7,050 nucleotides of DNA from Chloroflexota bacterium (GCA_017882025.1 JADGQG010000104.1:1-7050); one strand, 5' to 3'. Counted from the first letter of the stretch, positions 1 through 6,310 are shown. A program made the numbers and translations. Notes: generated by a model not told the origin, from the letters alone.

Positions 1-941
1 TGCTCGTCGAGGCTGAGGATCCCCAGCCGGCCCAGCATCGCGAGCTCGTCGCGGATGTACGTCTTGAGCATCTCCGGGCCGTCCGTGTTGATCGTGAAGC
101 GGATCTGGTTACGACGGAAGGTATCGAAGATCCAGCGAAACTCATCCCAGCCAGAGACCACCCGGGTGTTCAGGTTCGACGTCGGACAGACCTCCAGGAC
201 GATCCCGCGCTCGCGGATCATGCCCATCGTCCGGGGGTCGTAGGCGGCCTTGACGCCGTGGCCGATCCGGTCCGGCTCCAGCTCCTCGATGACGTCCGCG
301 ATCTCCTCCACGGGTCCCGACTCGCCCGTGTGGACGGTGATCCCCAGGTGATGCCGCCGCACTCGCTGGAAGAGCCGGTGGTACTCCTTCGCCTGGAAGC
401 CGGACGACTCCGGGCCCGCGATATCGATGCCAACGATCCCCCGGTCGCGTCCGCTGATCGCCTTCTCCGCGATGATCTCGTTCAGCTGGTACGGGAAGGC
501 GCGGTCCAGGCAGAGGATCAGGCCGGGCTTGATCGGGTATTCGAGGACCGCCCGGTCCATCCCGCGCATTGCCGCCGCGATGATGTGGTCCAGGTCCTGC
601 TCGCCGCCACGGTTCCGCTTCATCGGGTTGAAGCGGAGCTCCATGGTGGTGACGTTATTCTTGCGATACGCCCCGCCGATCACCTCGTAGACCGAGCGCT
701 CAACCGCGATCGGCGACGACTGGATCAGCTCCGTCCAGTGGAAGAGGTCCAGGTAGCCGTCGAAGGAGCGGCCGTGCCGGCTGGAGACCGTGATCATGGC
801 CCGGAACTCCCAGTAGTCCTTCGTCGGGAGCCGAATCCCCTGGCTGTGGGCGATTCCCCACATGATCGCCGGCGTCACCGCGCCGCCCAGGTGGCAGTGG
901 AGCTCCGCGAGCGGGATCTTGCGCGAGAGCGGCCGGGTCAT
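1..941 (-). CDS. Adenosine deaminase-family metal hydrolase with altered substrate residues (3' end cut by window edge)
   Basis: The first 313 residues of an adenosine/AMP deaminase-superfamily TIM-barrel hydrolase are visible; typical members have 330-350, so only a short C-terminus is missing. The zinc and catalytic residues are all present: HCH at 15-17, HTGE at 204-207 (His and catalytic Glu), His228 in RIGHG and Asp287 in NTDGP. Other family signatures are MELRF (100-104), GIDIAG (171-176) and EVCPTSNL (250-257). Two substrate contacts of characterised adenosine deaminases differ. The motif HLDGA reads HLGGA, so Asp19 is Gly, and NTDDP reads NTDGP, so the second Asp is Gly288. The fold and the hydrolytic deaminase chemistry are well supported, but adenosine as substrate is not, so no gene symbol is given. 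The ATG at 941 places HCH at the usual distance from the N-terminus. It lies 17 bases after the lipA stop with no clear Shine-Dalgarno, so translation may depend on coupling to lipA. Confidence 0.9.
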   Translation of the reverse strand, partial: MTRPLSRKIPLAELHCHLGGAVTPAIMWGIAHSQGIRLPTKDYWEFRAMITVSSRHGRSFDGYLDLFHWTELIQSSPIAVERSVYEVIGGAYRKNNVTTMELRFNPMKRNRGGEQDLDHIIAAAMRGMDRAVLEYPIKPGLILCLDRAFPYQLNEIIAEKAISGRDRGIVGIDIAGPESSGFQAKEYHRLFQRVRRHHLGITVHTGESGPVEEIADVIEELEPDRIGHGVKAAYDPRTMGMIRERGIVLEVCPTSNLNTRVVSGWDEFRWIFDTFRRNQIRFTINTDGPEMLKTYIRDELAMLGRLGILSLDE

Positions 942-958
942 GCGCCGAGCATATCGCG

Positions 959-2026
959 TCAGGCCGTCGCGCCCGGGATCACGCGGCCATTCGCGTCGAG
1001 CGCCGCCCGGCGGCGAAGCGCCCGCAGCTCGGCGCCGGGAACCTGGTCGCGGGCGTGGTACGAGGAGCGCACGAGCGGTCCCGATTCCACGTGCCGGAAG
1101 CCGAGCGCCAGCGCCTCGGCCTTCATCTCCGCGAACTCGTCGGGGTGGTAGTAGCGGACCAGCGGCAGGTGGTCAGCCGTGGGCCGCAGGTACTGGCCGA
1201 TGGTCAGGATGTCGCAGTCGACCGCGCGCAGGTCCCGGAAGGCCTGCGAGAGCTCCGCGCGCTCCTCGCCGAGGCCCACCATGATCGAGCTCTTCGTGTG
1301 GGCGGCCTGCCCCAGCTCGACGGCATACGCCTTCGCCCGCTGAAGCACGCCCAGGCTCCGGTCGTAGCGCGCGCGTTTCCGGACCGGGGCCTGCAGCCGC
1401 TCCACGGTCTCCACGTTGTGATTGAGGATGTCGGGACCGGCGTCCATCACGGTTCGGAGCGGCGCCTCGTGCCCATTGAAGTCGGGGATCAGCACCTCGA
1501 CGCCCATCCCGGGGCAGTGGTCGCGGAGCTGCCGGATCGTCTCCGCGAAGACGCCCGCGCCGCCGTCGGGCAGGTCGTCGCGGGCGACCGAGGTCACGAC
1601 CACGTGCTCCAGGCCCATCGCCGCGACGGCCTCCGCCACCCGACGCGGCTCGTCGGCGTCGAACCACGTGGGCCGGCCGGTCTTGATTGCACAGAACCCG
1701 CAGGCCCGGGTGCACGTGTCGCCCAGGATCATCACGGTGGCCGTCCGCTGGTCCCAGCACTCCCCGATGTTCGGGCAGCGGGCCTCCTCGCACACGGTGT
1801 TGAGGTTGAGCCCTCGGACCAGGCGGCGGAGATCCTGGTACTCGTCGCCTGCGCCGATCTTCGCCTTGAGCCAATCGGGGTGGCGACGGCTGGCCGCTGC
1901 CCCATCCCCGGACCCGACCGGGTCGAAGTCCGGCGCACCGCCGATCGCGATCTTGGACGGGACGGCCGCGCCGTGGCGATCGTGGTCCACACCGGGTGGC
2001 ATGAAGATCGGCAGCTCGCGGCTCAT
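959..2026 (-). CDS. lipA: Lipoyl synthase (radical SAM)
   Basis: LipA inserts two sulfur atoms into the protein-bound octanoyl group to make the lipoyl cofactor of E2 and related carrier domains in the cytoplasm. The 355-residue protein has both diagnostic cysteine sets. C79-x4-C84-x5-C90 holds the auxiliary, sulfur-donating 4Fe-4S cluster, and CTRACGFC (C105, C109, C112) holds the radical-SAM cluster. Other family signatures are TSVARDDLPDGG (145-156), NHNVETV (202-208), KSSIMVGLGE (245-254) and the C-terminal RSSYHA (320-325), whose serine belongs to the auxiliary-cluster site. The first 48 or so residues, before RHPDWLK, form a poorly conserved extension; E. coli LipA has 321 residues in total. 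ATG 2026 is chosen because it follows the upstream stop by 43 bases. An in-frame ATG at 2002 is possible, and neither has a strong Shine-Dalgarno. The gene lies downstream of the E2 that it would modify. No lipB or lplA is visible, so the octanoyl transfer step must be encoded elsewhere. Confidence 0.97.
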   Translation of the reverse strand: MSRELPIFMPPGVDHDRHGAAVPSKIAIGGAPDFDPVGSGDGAAASRRHPDWLKAKIGAGDEYQDLRRLVRGLNLNTVCEEARCPNIGECWDQRTATVMILGDTCTRACGFCAIKTGRPTWFDADEPRRVAEAVAAMGLEHVVVTSVARDDLPDGGAGVFAETIRQLRDHCPGMGVEVLIPDFNGHEAPLRTVMDAGPDILNHNVETVERLQAPVRKRARYDRSLGVLQRAKAYAVELGQAAHTKSSIMVGLGEERAELSQAFRDLRAVDCDILTIGQYLRPTADHLPLVRYYHPDEFAEMKAEALALGFRHVESGPLVRSSYHARDQVPGAELRALRRRAALDANGRVIPGATA

Positions 2027-2044
2027 TGCTGGCCAGTGTAGGGC

Positions 2045-2060
2045 GCCCGTCGGCACGGGC
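2045..2060 (-). other. Perfect G+C hairpin just upstream of lipA
   Basis: In the 43-base gap between the membrane-protein stop and the lipA ATG, the minus strand reads GCCCGT-GCCG-ACGGGC. This is a perfect 6-bp stem with a 4-base loop, ending 18 bases before the lipA start. No T-run follows, so it is not a standard intrinsic terminator. It could slow ribosomes, mark an RNA-processing site or stabilise the downstream message. In DNA this G+C rich it may also be chance. Confidence 0.35.
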
Positions 2061-2069
2061 CCGCCGGAC

Positions 2070-2693
2070 TCAGCATCCTGTCGCCTCGCTGTAGACGTAG
2101 CCGGCCATGGCGCCATCGCTCCAGACCATGACCTCCTGCCCGGCGCGCCCGGCCGGCGTGTTCCGCAGGAGCACCAGGAGAAGGTGGTCGAGTCGGTATC
2201 CACTGTCGACGTACGAGATCCCATCGATCAGCCCAGGACGAACGGCATCGGTCCGCAGGTAGAGCCGGCCCCCGTAGCGGAGCCAGTTCGGATACGTCTC
2301 GACCTGAGCGAGAGCGCTCACGTCCGCGCAGGCGTCGAGCCGCTGCCCGGACGTCACGCTGGCATCGGGGCCGGTCCACGTGGCGACGGACTGCTCGCGC
2401 ACCCAGTCGCCGCCGAGCTTGGCCCCCAGCACCGCGAAGACGACGACGGCCACGACGATCGCGAGCCGGGTCCCGATCGGGTTCCAGGCCAGGTCGTCGA
2501 AGAAGGCGAGGCCACGACGACGGCGCGGCCTGAGCGGGATCTCGCGTCCGGCCCGCAGCACCCGCACCAGGCTCGCGTAGCGATCGCGCTCGCCCACGAG
2601 CCGGTCACGTCGAGCGGCCCGCTCGGCGATCGACATGCGCCTGCGATCGCGCTCCGGCCCCGCCTCCGTGGCCCCGCTCCGCGGGTCCGCCAC
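2070..2693 (-). CDS. Unrecognised single-span membrane protein between E2 and lipA
   Basis: This 207-residue protein matches no family I recognise. Its layout is clear. Residues 1-60 are strongly basic and rich in Arg, with a charged, probably helical stretch at about 20-48 and an RRRR at 57-60. One hydrophobic segment at about 74-94 (core AIVVAVVVFAVLGA) follows. A C-terminal domain of about 110 residues comes after it, with Cys122 and a final Cys207 that could form a disulfide. By the positive-inside rule the N-terminus should be cytoplasmic and the C-terminal domain outside. The GTG at 2693 is favoured because AGGAGG ends 4 bases before it. The ATG at 2695 opens a different frame and is only 2 bases from that site. 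An in-frame ATG at 2636 would remove 19 residues. The gene begins 8 bases after the E2 stop and is followed by lipA, so it is probably co-transcribed with both. Its function is unknown. Confidence 0.8.
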   Translation of the reverse strand: MADPRSGATEAGPERDRRRMSIAERAARRDRLVGERDRYASLVRVLRAGREIPLRPRRRRGLAFFDDLAWNPIGTRLAIVVAVVVFAVLGAKLGGDWVREQSVATWTGPDASVTSGQRLDACADVSALAQVETYPNWLRYGGRLYLRTDAVRPGLIDGISYVDSGYRLDHLLLVLLRNTPAGRAGQEVMVWSDGAMAGYVYSEATGC

Positions 2694-2697
2694 ATTG

Positions 2698-2703
2698 CCT
2701 CCT
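2698..2703 (-). promoter_or_regulatory. Shine-Dalgarno AGGAGG overlapping the E2 stop codon
   Basis: The minus strand reads CTACTAGGAGGCAATGTG. The TAG is the E2 stop (2704-2702), and its last two bases begin the perfect AGGAGG that serves the next gene. The spacing is 4 bases to GTG 2693 and 2 bases to the out-of-frame ATG 2695. A ribosome finishing E2 therefore sits directly on this site, which suggests translational coupling. Confidence 0.75.
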
Positions 2704-4093
2704 AGTAGATCGGCGTCTCAGGGCCGACGCCCTCCAGCCACGCTTTCACATCCCGGAGGAAGAAGCCGCCCTGGGCGCCGTCGTTGGCGCGGTGGTCGAT
2801 CCCGATGACCATGTTCATGATGGGTCGGATGGCGATGACGTCGCCCTGCGGCGTCTCGATCACGACGGGACGCTTCGTGATCGCCTCCATCGTGAGGATC
2901 GCGACCTCCGGGACGTTGATGATCGGCATCGTCAGGTTGCTGCCGAACCAGCCCGTGTTGTCCACGGTGAAGGTCCCGCCCCCGAAGTCGTCGACCCGGA
3001 ACCGGTTGGCCCTGGCGCGGACGGCAACATCCGCGACGGCCCGGTTGATCCCGTTGATGGAGAGCTGGTCCACGTCGCGGACGACCGGCACGATGAGGCC
3101 GTCGTCCACGGCGACGGCCACGCCCAGGTTGACGCGGCGCCGTGCGAGGAGCCCCTCGTCGGTCCACACCGCGTTGAAGGTGGGCTGCTTCCGGAGCGCC
3201 TCGACGACCGCCTTCATCACGAACGGCACGTAGCTGAGGCTGATGCCCTCGCGCGCCTCGTACTCGCGCTTGACCGACTCGCGCAGCCGCACCAGGTGCG
3301 ACACATCCACCTCGACGTGCACGTACGCGTGGGGCACCTGGAGCGCACGCGTCATCTGCGCGGCGATCCCCTTCCGCATCTTCGTCATCGGCACGAGGAC
3401 CTCGTCCGCACCGGGCGGGAAGACCACGACCGGGCCCGACGCCGCGGGTGCGGGAGCGCCGATCGCGGCGCGCGGGGAGGCGGCGGCGGCAGGCCGCGCC
3501 GGGGCGGTACTGATGGCCGGCGTGGCGCCGGTGCGGATCGCCTCGACGACCGCGAGGACGTCGTCGCGGGTGATCCGGCCGCCACCGCCGGTCCCTGGGA
3601 CCTGGGCGGCCGTAAGGCCGTGCTCGCGGAGCAACCGGCGAACTGCCGGGGTCATCCGCGCGTCGGGATCGCCTGAATCCGGGAGCATCGCGGGTCCAGG
3701 CACCACGGCCGCGTTCGGTGCGGGCGGAGTGGTGGGCGCGGCCGGGGCTGGAGCGACGCCAGTGGCCTGGGCGGAAGGCAACGGCGTCGAGGACGCCTGG
3801 GCCGTCGCGGACGCCTGGGCCGGCGGGCCTTCGGCAGGCGCCCCCCCCGTGGCCACATCCGACGTCTCGATCTCCGCGATCTCGGCGTTGTTCGGGACGG
3901 TCGCGCCCTCCTCCGCGAGGATCGCAGTCAGGACGCCCGCGAACGGCGACGGAACTTCTGCGTTCACCTTGTCGGTGATCACTTCGACGATCGGCTCGTA
4001 CTTCTCCACCCGGTCCCCGGGCTTCTTGAGCCACCGGCCGATCGTGCCCTCGGCGACGCTCTCGCCGAGCTGCGGCATCGTGACCTTCGCCAC
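2702..4093 (-). CDS. bkdB: Dihydrolipoyl acyltransferase, E2 of a branched-chain-type 2-oxoacid dehydrogenase complex
   Basis: E2 forms the core of the complex and transfers the acyl group from its lipoyl arm to CoA. The 463 residues show three parts. A lipoyl domain spans about 2-78, with the modified lysine at Lys42 in ITDKVNAE. A peripheral-subunit-binding domain spans about 144-182 (MTPAVRRLLREHGL, then GTGGGGRITRDDV) and docks E1 or E3. The catalytic domain spans about 231-463, with the active-site motif DHRANDG (His434, Asp438). Ala/Pro-rich flexible linkers lie at about 83-143 and 185-228. TFTVDNTGWFGS (374-385) and ITKRPVV (405-411) resemble Bacillus BkdB more than pyruvate dehydrogenase E2, hence the symbol; some pipelines would call it pdhC or sucB. 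The start is GTG 4093, with AGGAGG 6 bases upstream, and it gives the standard N-terminus MAKVTMPQLGES. It should be a substrate of the LipA encoded two genes downstream. Only one lipoyl domain is present. Confidence 0.95.
   Translation of the reverse strand: MAKVTMPQLGESVAEGTIGRWLKKPGDRVEKYEPIVEVITDKVNAEVPSPFAGVLTAILAEEGATVPNNAEIAEIETSDVATGGAPAEGPPAQASATAQASSTPLPSAQATGVAPAPAAPTTPPAPNAAVVPGPAMLPDSGDPDARMTPAVRRLLREHGLTAAQVPGTGGGGRITRDDVLAVVEAIRTGATPAISTAPARPAAAASPRAAIGAPAPAASGPVVVFPPGADEVLVPMTKMRKGIAAQMTRALQVPHAYVHVEVDVSHLVRLRESVKREYEAREGISLSYVPFVMKAVVEALRKQPTFNAVWTDEGLLARRRVNLGVAVAVDDGLIVPVVRDVDQLSINGINRAVADVAVRARANRFRVDDFGGGTFTVDNTGWFGSNLTMPIINVPEVAILTMEAITKRPVVIETPQGDVIAIRPIMNMVIGIDHRANDGAQGGFFLRDVKAWLEGVGPETPIY
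3791..3821 (-). repeat. 13-bp direct repeat in the E2 interdomain linker
   Basis: The plus-strand sequence GGACGCCTGGGCC occurs at 3791-3803 and again at 3809-3821, a period of 18 bases. It encodes a repeated six-residue unit, AQASAT then AQASST, in the Ala-rich linker between the lipoyl and subunit-binding domains. The period is a multiple of three, so gain or loss of a unit would change linker length without breaking the frame. Confidence 0.7.
3841..3848 (-). repeat. G8 homopolymer inside the E2 gene
   Basis: Eight consecutive C on the plus strand (G on the coding strand) fall in the codons for Thr-Gly-Gly-Ala at about residues 82-85 of E2, at the start of the first linker. The reading frame is intact here. 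Such tracts are prone to polymerase slippage and to sequencing error, and an indel would truncate E2 right after its lipoyl domain. Confidence 0.6.
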
Positions 4094-4099
4094 AGAGTC

Positions 4100-4105
4100 C
4101 CTCCT
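4100..4105 (-). promoter_or_regulatory. Shine-Dalgarno of the E2 gene
   Basis: The minus strand reads TGAGGAGGGACTCTGTG. A perfect AGGAGG stands 6 bases before GTG 4093, which fixes the E2 start at this GTG and not at the in-frame ATG five codons later. A TGA (4107-4105) overlaps the site and ends a 12-codon upstream reading frame. Confidence 0.8.
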
Positions 4106-4289
4106 CAGCGGAACCGCGTCCCGCGTCTCATGGTCGTACGCATCGGGCGCCCCGCCGGTTCAGCGACGCCCCCTGGCTCGGCTAGTTTGGCCCATCCTGC
4201 GTCCGCCGGCACGCGGGTGGTCGGCGCCGGGCCGATCACACGTGGCCGTGCTGTACCCACGGGTTCAGGGATGGGGCGCCCTGGCTGCC
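4106..4289 (-). other. Long gap between E1 beta and E2, no confident gene
   Basis: This is the longest untranslated stretch in the window, in an otherwise compact operon. It holds a weak stem at 4266-4283 (CAGGG/CCCTG, loop 8) starting 7 bases after the E1 beta stop, and another at 4221-4235 (TCGGC/GCCGA, loop 5). Neither is followed by a T-run, so I do not call a terminator. A 12-codon frame (4105-4143, MRTTMRRGTRFR) ends on the E2 Shine-Dalgarno. I see no convincing -35/-10 pair, although a few A/T-richer bases (AAACTA near 4182-4187) stand out. An E2-specific promoter or an RNA element is possible but unproven. Confidence 0.4.
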
Positions 4290-5273
4290 TCAGTAGGCCG
4301 CCAGCGTCCGGATCGCCACGGCGATCTTCTCCGGCGTGATCAGGAACGCGTCTTCCAGGACGCTGGCGTACGGCGCAGCCGGCGACTCCGGGCCGGCGAG
4401 CCGCGTGACCGGGCCGTCGAGGTAGTCGAACGCCTCCTCGGCGACGAGCGCCGCGACCTCCGCCCCGAAGCCGCCGAACCGGTTGTCCTCGTGGACGACC
4501 AGGCACTTGCCGGTCTTCCGAACAGATGCCAGCACGGTGGCAGCGTCGAGCGGACGGATCGTGCGGAGGTCCACCACCTCCGTCTCGATCCCCTCCCCCG
4601 CCACGCGTTCCGCCGCGTCGAGCGCGTAGTGGACCATCAGCCCGTACGTCACGACCGTGACGCGGCTTCCTTCGCGGGTGACCGTGGCGCGGCCGAGCGG
4701 CACCGTGTATTCGCCGTCGGGCACCTCGCCGCGGACGCTCCGGTACATCTTCTTGTGCTCCAGGTAGATCACCGGGTCCGGGTCCCGGATCGCGGACCGC
4801 AGGAGCCCCTTCGCGTCGTATGGGGTTGACGGGATCACGACCTTCAGGCCGGGCACGTGGGCGAAGAACGCCTCCACGGACTGGCTGTGGTAGAGCGCGC
4901 CGTGGACGCCGGCCCCGAAGGGCGCCCGGATAGTGATCGGGCACCCGAACGTGCCGTTGCTGCGATACCGGATCCGGGCCGCCTCAGAGATGATCTGGTT
5001 CATCGCCGGGAAGATGAAGTCGGCGAACTGGATCTCGGCCACCGGCCGCAGGCCGTTCGCAGCGGCCCCGATGCTGACGCCGACGATCATCGATTCCGTG
5101 AGCGGCGTGTCGATCACGCGGTCGTCGCCGAACTCCGCCCAGAGCCCGTCCGTGGCAAAGAAGACGCCGCCCTTCTTGCCGACGTCCTCCCCCAGCACGA
5201 TCATCGCGGCGTCGCGGCGCATCTCGTCGCGGAGCCCCTCGCGGATCGCCTCGATGAAGGTCCGGACGGCCAT
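4290..5273 (-). CDS. bkdAB: 2-oxoacid dehydrogenase E1 beta subunit (branched-chain type)
   Basis: The beta subunit pairs with E1 alpha in a thiamine-diphosphate-dependent decarboxylase that removes CO2 from a 2-oxoacid and acylates the E2 lipoyl arm. At 327 residues it has the family's normal length. GEDVGKKGGVF (28-38) and DTPLTE (55-60) are diagnostic; Glu60 is the residue expected to activate the cofactor. A conserved His129 lies in YHSQSVE, followed by PGLKVVIPSTPYDAKGLL (141-158) and the C-terminal transketolase-like domain (about 200-320, with HEDNRFGGFG at 261-270). The EHKKMYR segment (172-178) resembles Bacillus BkdAB. The start is ATG 5273, which overlaps the E1 alpha stop as TGATG. 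A GGAGG 9 bases upstream lies inside the E1 alpha gene, so the two subunits are translationally coupled, as suits an equimolar heterotetramer. The same frame stays open far upstream through the E1 alpha region, but that part is a shadow. The gene is alternatively named pdhB. Confidence 0.96.
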   Translation of the reverse strand: MAVRTFIEAIREGLRDEMRRDAAMIVLGEDVGKKGGVFFATDGLWAEFGDDRVIDTPLTESMIVGVSIGAAANGLRPVAEIQFADFIFPAMNQIISEAARIRYRSNGTFGCPITIRAPFGAGVHGALYHSQSVEAFFAHVPGLKVVIPSTPYDAKGLLRSAIRDPDPVIYLEHKKMYRSVRGEVPDGEYTVPLGRATVTREGSRVTVVTYGLMVHYALDAAERVAGEGIETEVVDLRTIRPLDAATVLASVRKTGKCLVVHEDNRFGGFGAEVAALVAEEAFDYLDGPVTRLAGPESPAAPYASVLEDAFLITPEKIAVAIRTLAAY

Positions 5274-6310
5274 CAGGAGGGGCCTCCGCCGGGCGGGGGC
5301 GAGAGCGTCCCGGCATCGTCGGGCTCCGCGTACACGTGCCGCGTCAGCGTGGCGGGGTCCGGGTCGGCGGCCGCCTCCGCGAAGTCCGTCGCATCGTCCA
5401 CCAGCCCACGGACCTCGGCCGCGATCGCCGCCTCGGCGGCCGCGTCGAGCAGGCCCGCCGCCCGGAGCTCGTCGCGGAAAGCGGGTAGAGGGTCGCGGCC
5501 GCGCCCTTCTGCCAGGTCGTCCGCGGTCCGGTACTTCGTCTGCTGGTCGTCGGACGAGTGGCCGGTCAGGCGGGTGACCTTCGCCTCGATGAACGTCGGG
5601 CCATCTCCGGCAAGCGCGCGGGCGACCGCCTCGCGCATCACGAGGTAGCAGCCCAGGACGTCGGTTCCGTCCACGGTCACGCCGGGCATGTTGTAGCCGG
5701 CCGCCCGGACCGCGAGGTCGCGGACCGCGATCTGCTTCTCGGCCGGCACGCTGATCGCGTACCCGTTGTTCTCGATCAGGAGGACCATCGGGAGGCGGTG
5801 GATGCCGGCGAAGTTGAGGGCCTCGTGGACGTCGCCCTGGTTCGAGGCGCCCTCGCCCATCATCACGATCGCCACCGCCGACTCGCCCCGGAGCTTCGCG
5901 GCGAGCGCGATCCCCACCGCGTGGAGCGCCTGCGTCCCCACCGGCGAGGAGCTGCTGAAGATCCGGTGCGCGGCACCGCCATAATGGGCCGGCATCTGGC
6001 GTCCGCCCGAGCCGGGATCGTCGGCCCGCCCGAACTGCTGGAGCATCACCTCGCGCGGCGTCATCCCGAACGCGAGCACCGCGGCCATCGAGCGGTAGTA
6101 CGGCAGCAGCCAGTCGCGGCCCGGCGTGAGCGCGGCGCAGATCCCGGCCTCGGCGCCCTCGTGGCCCTGGGCGCTGATGACGAAGTGAACGCGGCCGGAC
6201 CGGTTCAGGATCCAGGCGCGCTCGTCGAGCGCCCGGGCCAGCGCCATCAGCCGGTAGATCTCGCGCAGCCGCGCCGCCGGCAGGCCGGAGCGGGCGACCG
6301 GATCCGGCAT
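5273..6310 (-). CDS. bkdAA: 2-oxoacid dehydrogenase E1 alpha subunit (branched-chain type)
   Basis: The alpha subunit carries most of the thiamine diphosphate/Mg2+ site of the E1 decarboxylase. The 345 residues begin with the family's N-terminal helix and then NRSGRVHFVISAQGHE (36-51). LLPYYRSMAAVLAFGM (68-83), SGGRQMPAHYG (101-111) and SSPVGTQALHAVGIALA (121-137) follow. The cofactor motif begins GEGASNQGD (152-160) and ends with ENN (180-182), using Glu where many E1s have GDG. The conserved active-site loop reads LTGHSSDD (248-255), with His251. This set closely resembles Bacillus BkdAA and the human branched-chain E1 alpha, so a branched-chain 2-oxoacid substrate is favoured over pyruvate. 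ATG 6310 is chosen because it matches the family N-terminus and has a G-run about 8 bases upstream. In-frame GTG codons at 6334 and 6349 would add 8 or 13 unremarkable residues. The C-terminus (about 330-345) is a short Pro/Gly tail. Confidence 0.95.
   Translation of the reverse strand: MPDPVARSGLPAARLREIYRLMALARALDERAWILNRSGRVHFVISAQGHEGAEAGICAALTPGRDWLLPYYRSMAAVLAFGMTPREVMLQQFGRADDPGSGGRQMPAHYGGAAHRIFSSSSPVGTQALHAVGIALAAKLRGESAVAIVMMGEGASNQGDVHEALNFAGIHRLPMVLLIENNGYAISVPAEKQIAVRDLAVRAAGYNMPGVTVDGTDVLGCYLVMREAVARALAGDGPTFIEAKVTRLTGHSSDDQQTKYRTADDLAEGRGRDPLPAFRDELRAAGLLDAAAEAAIAAEVRGLVDDATDFAEAAADPDPATLTRHVYAEPDDAGTLSPPPGGGPS
5283..5287 (-). promoter_or_regulatory. Shine-Dalgarno of E1 beta within E1 alpha
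   Basis: The minus strand reads GGAGGCCCCTCCTGATG. GGAGG stands 9 bases before ATG 5273, and the E1 alpha stop TGA shares one base with that ATG. The site is followed by its own partial complement (CTCC), so a small hairpin could mask it until ribosomes translating E1 alpha open it. That masking idea is inference. Confidence 0.6.

Noticed and set aside
258..1151. A 297-codon plus-strand open frame, and similar ones at 1055-2041, 1422-2705, 2792-3676, 4857-5648 and 5558-6385
   Set aside because: All lie antisense to well-supported genes, show no family motif, and have compositions that mirror the opposite-strand codons.
2354..2695. A 113-codon minus-strand frame starting at ATG 2695
   Set aside because: The start is only 2 bases from AGGAGG, and the translation is low-complexity Arg/Ser/Pro. 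The overlapping GTG frame gives a protein with a clean membrane span and an ordered C-terminal domain.
4221..4283. Intrinsic terminator after E1 beta
   Set aside because: The stems are only 5 bp, and neither is followed by a T-run on the coding strand.
3243..4829. A 528-codon open frame on the plus strand
   Set aside because: It runs antisense to E2 and E1 beta, which have full family motifs. Its translation is low-complexity, rich in Arg, Ala, Ser and Pro. Long antisense frames are expected in DNA this G+C rich.
4105..4944. A 279-codon minus-strand frame covering E1 beta's end and the gap before E2
   Set aside because: It is a shadow of E1 beta. It consists mostly of Arg, Gly and Pro, and only its last dozen codons lie in the gap.
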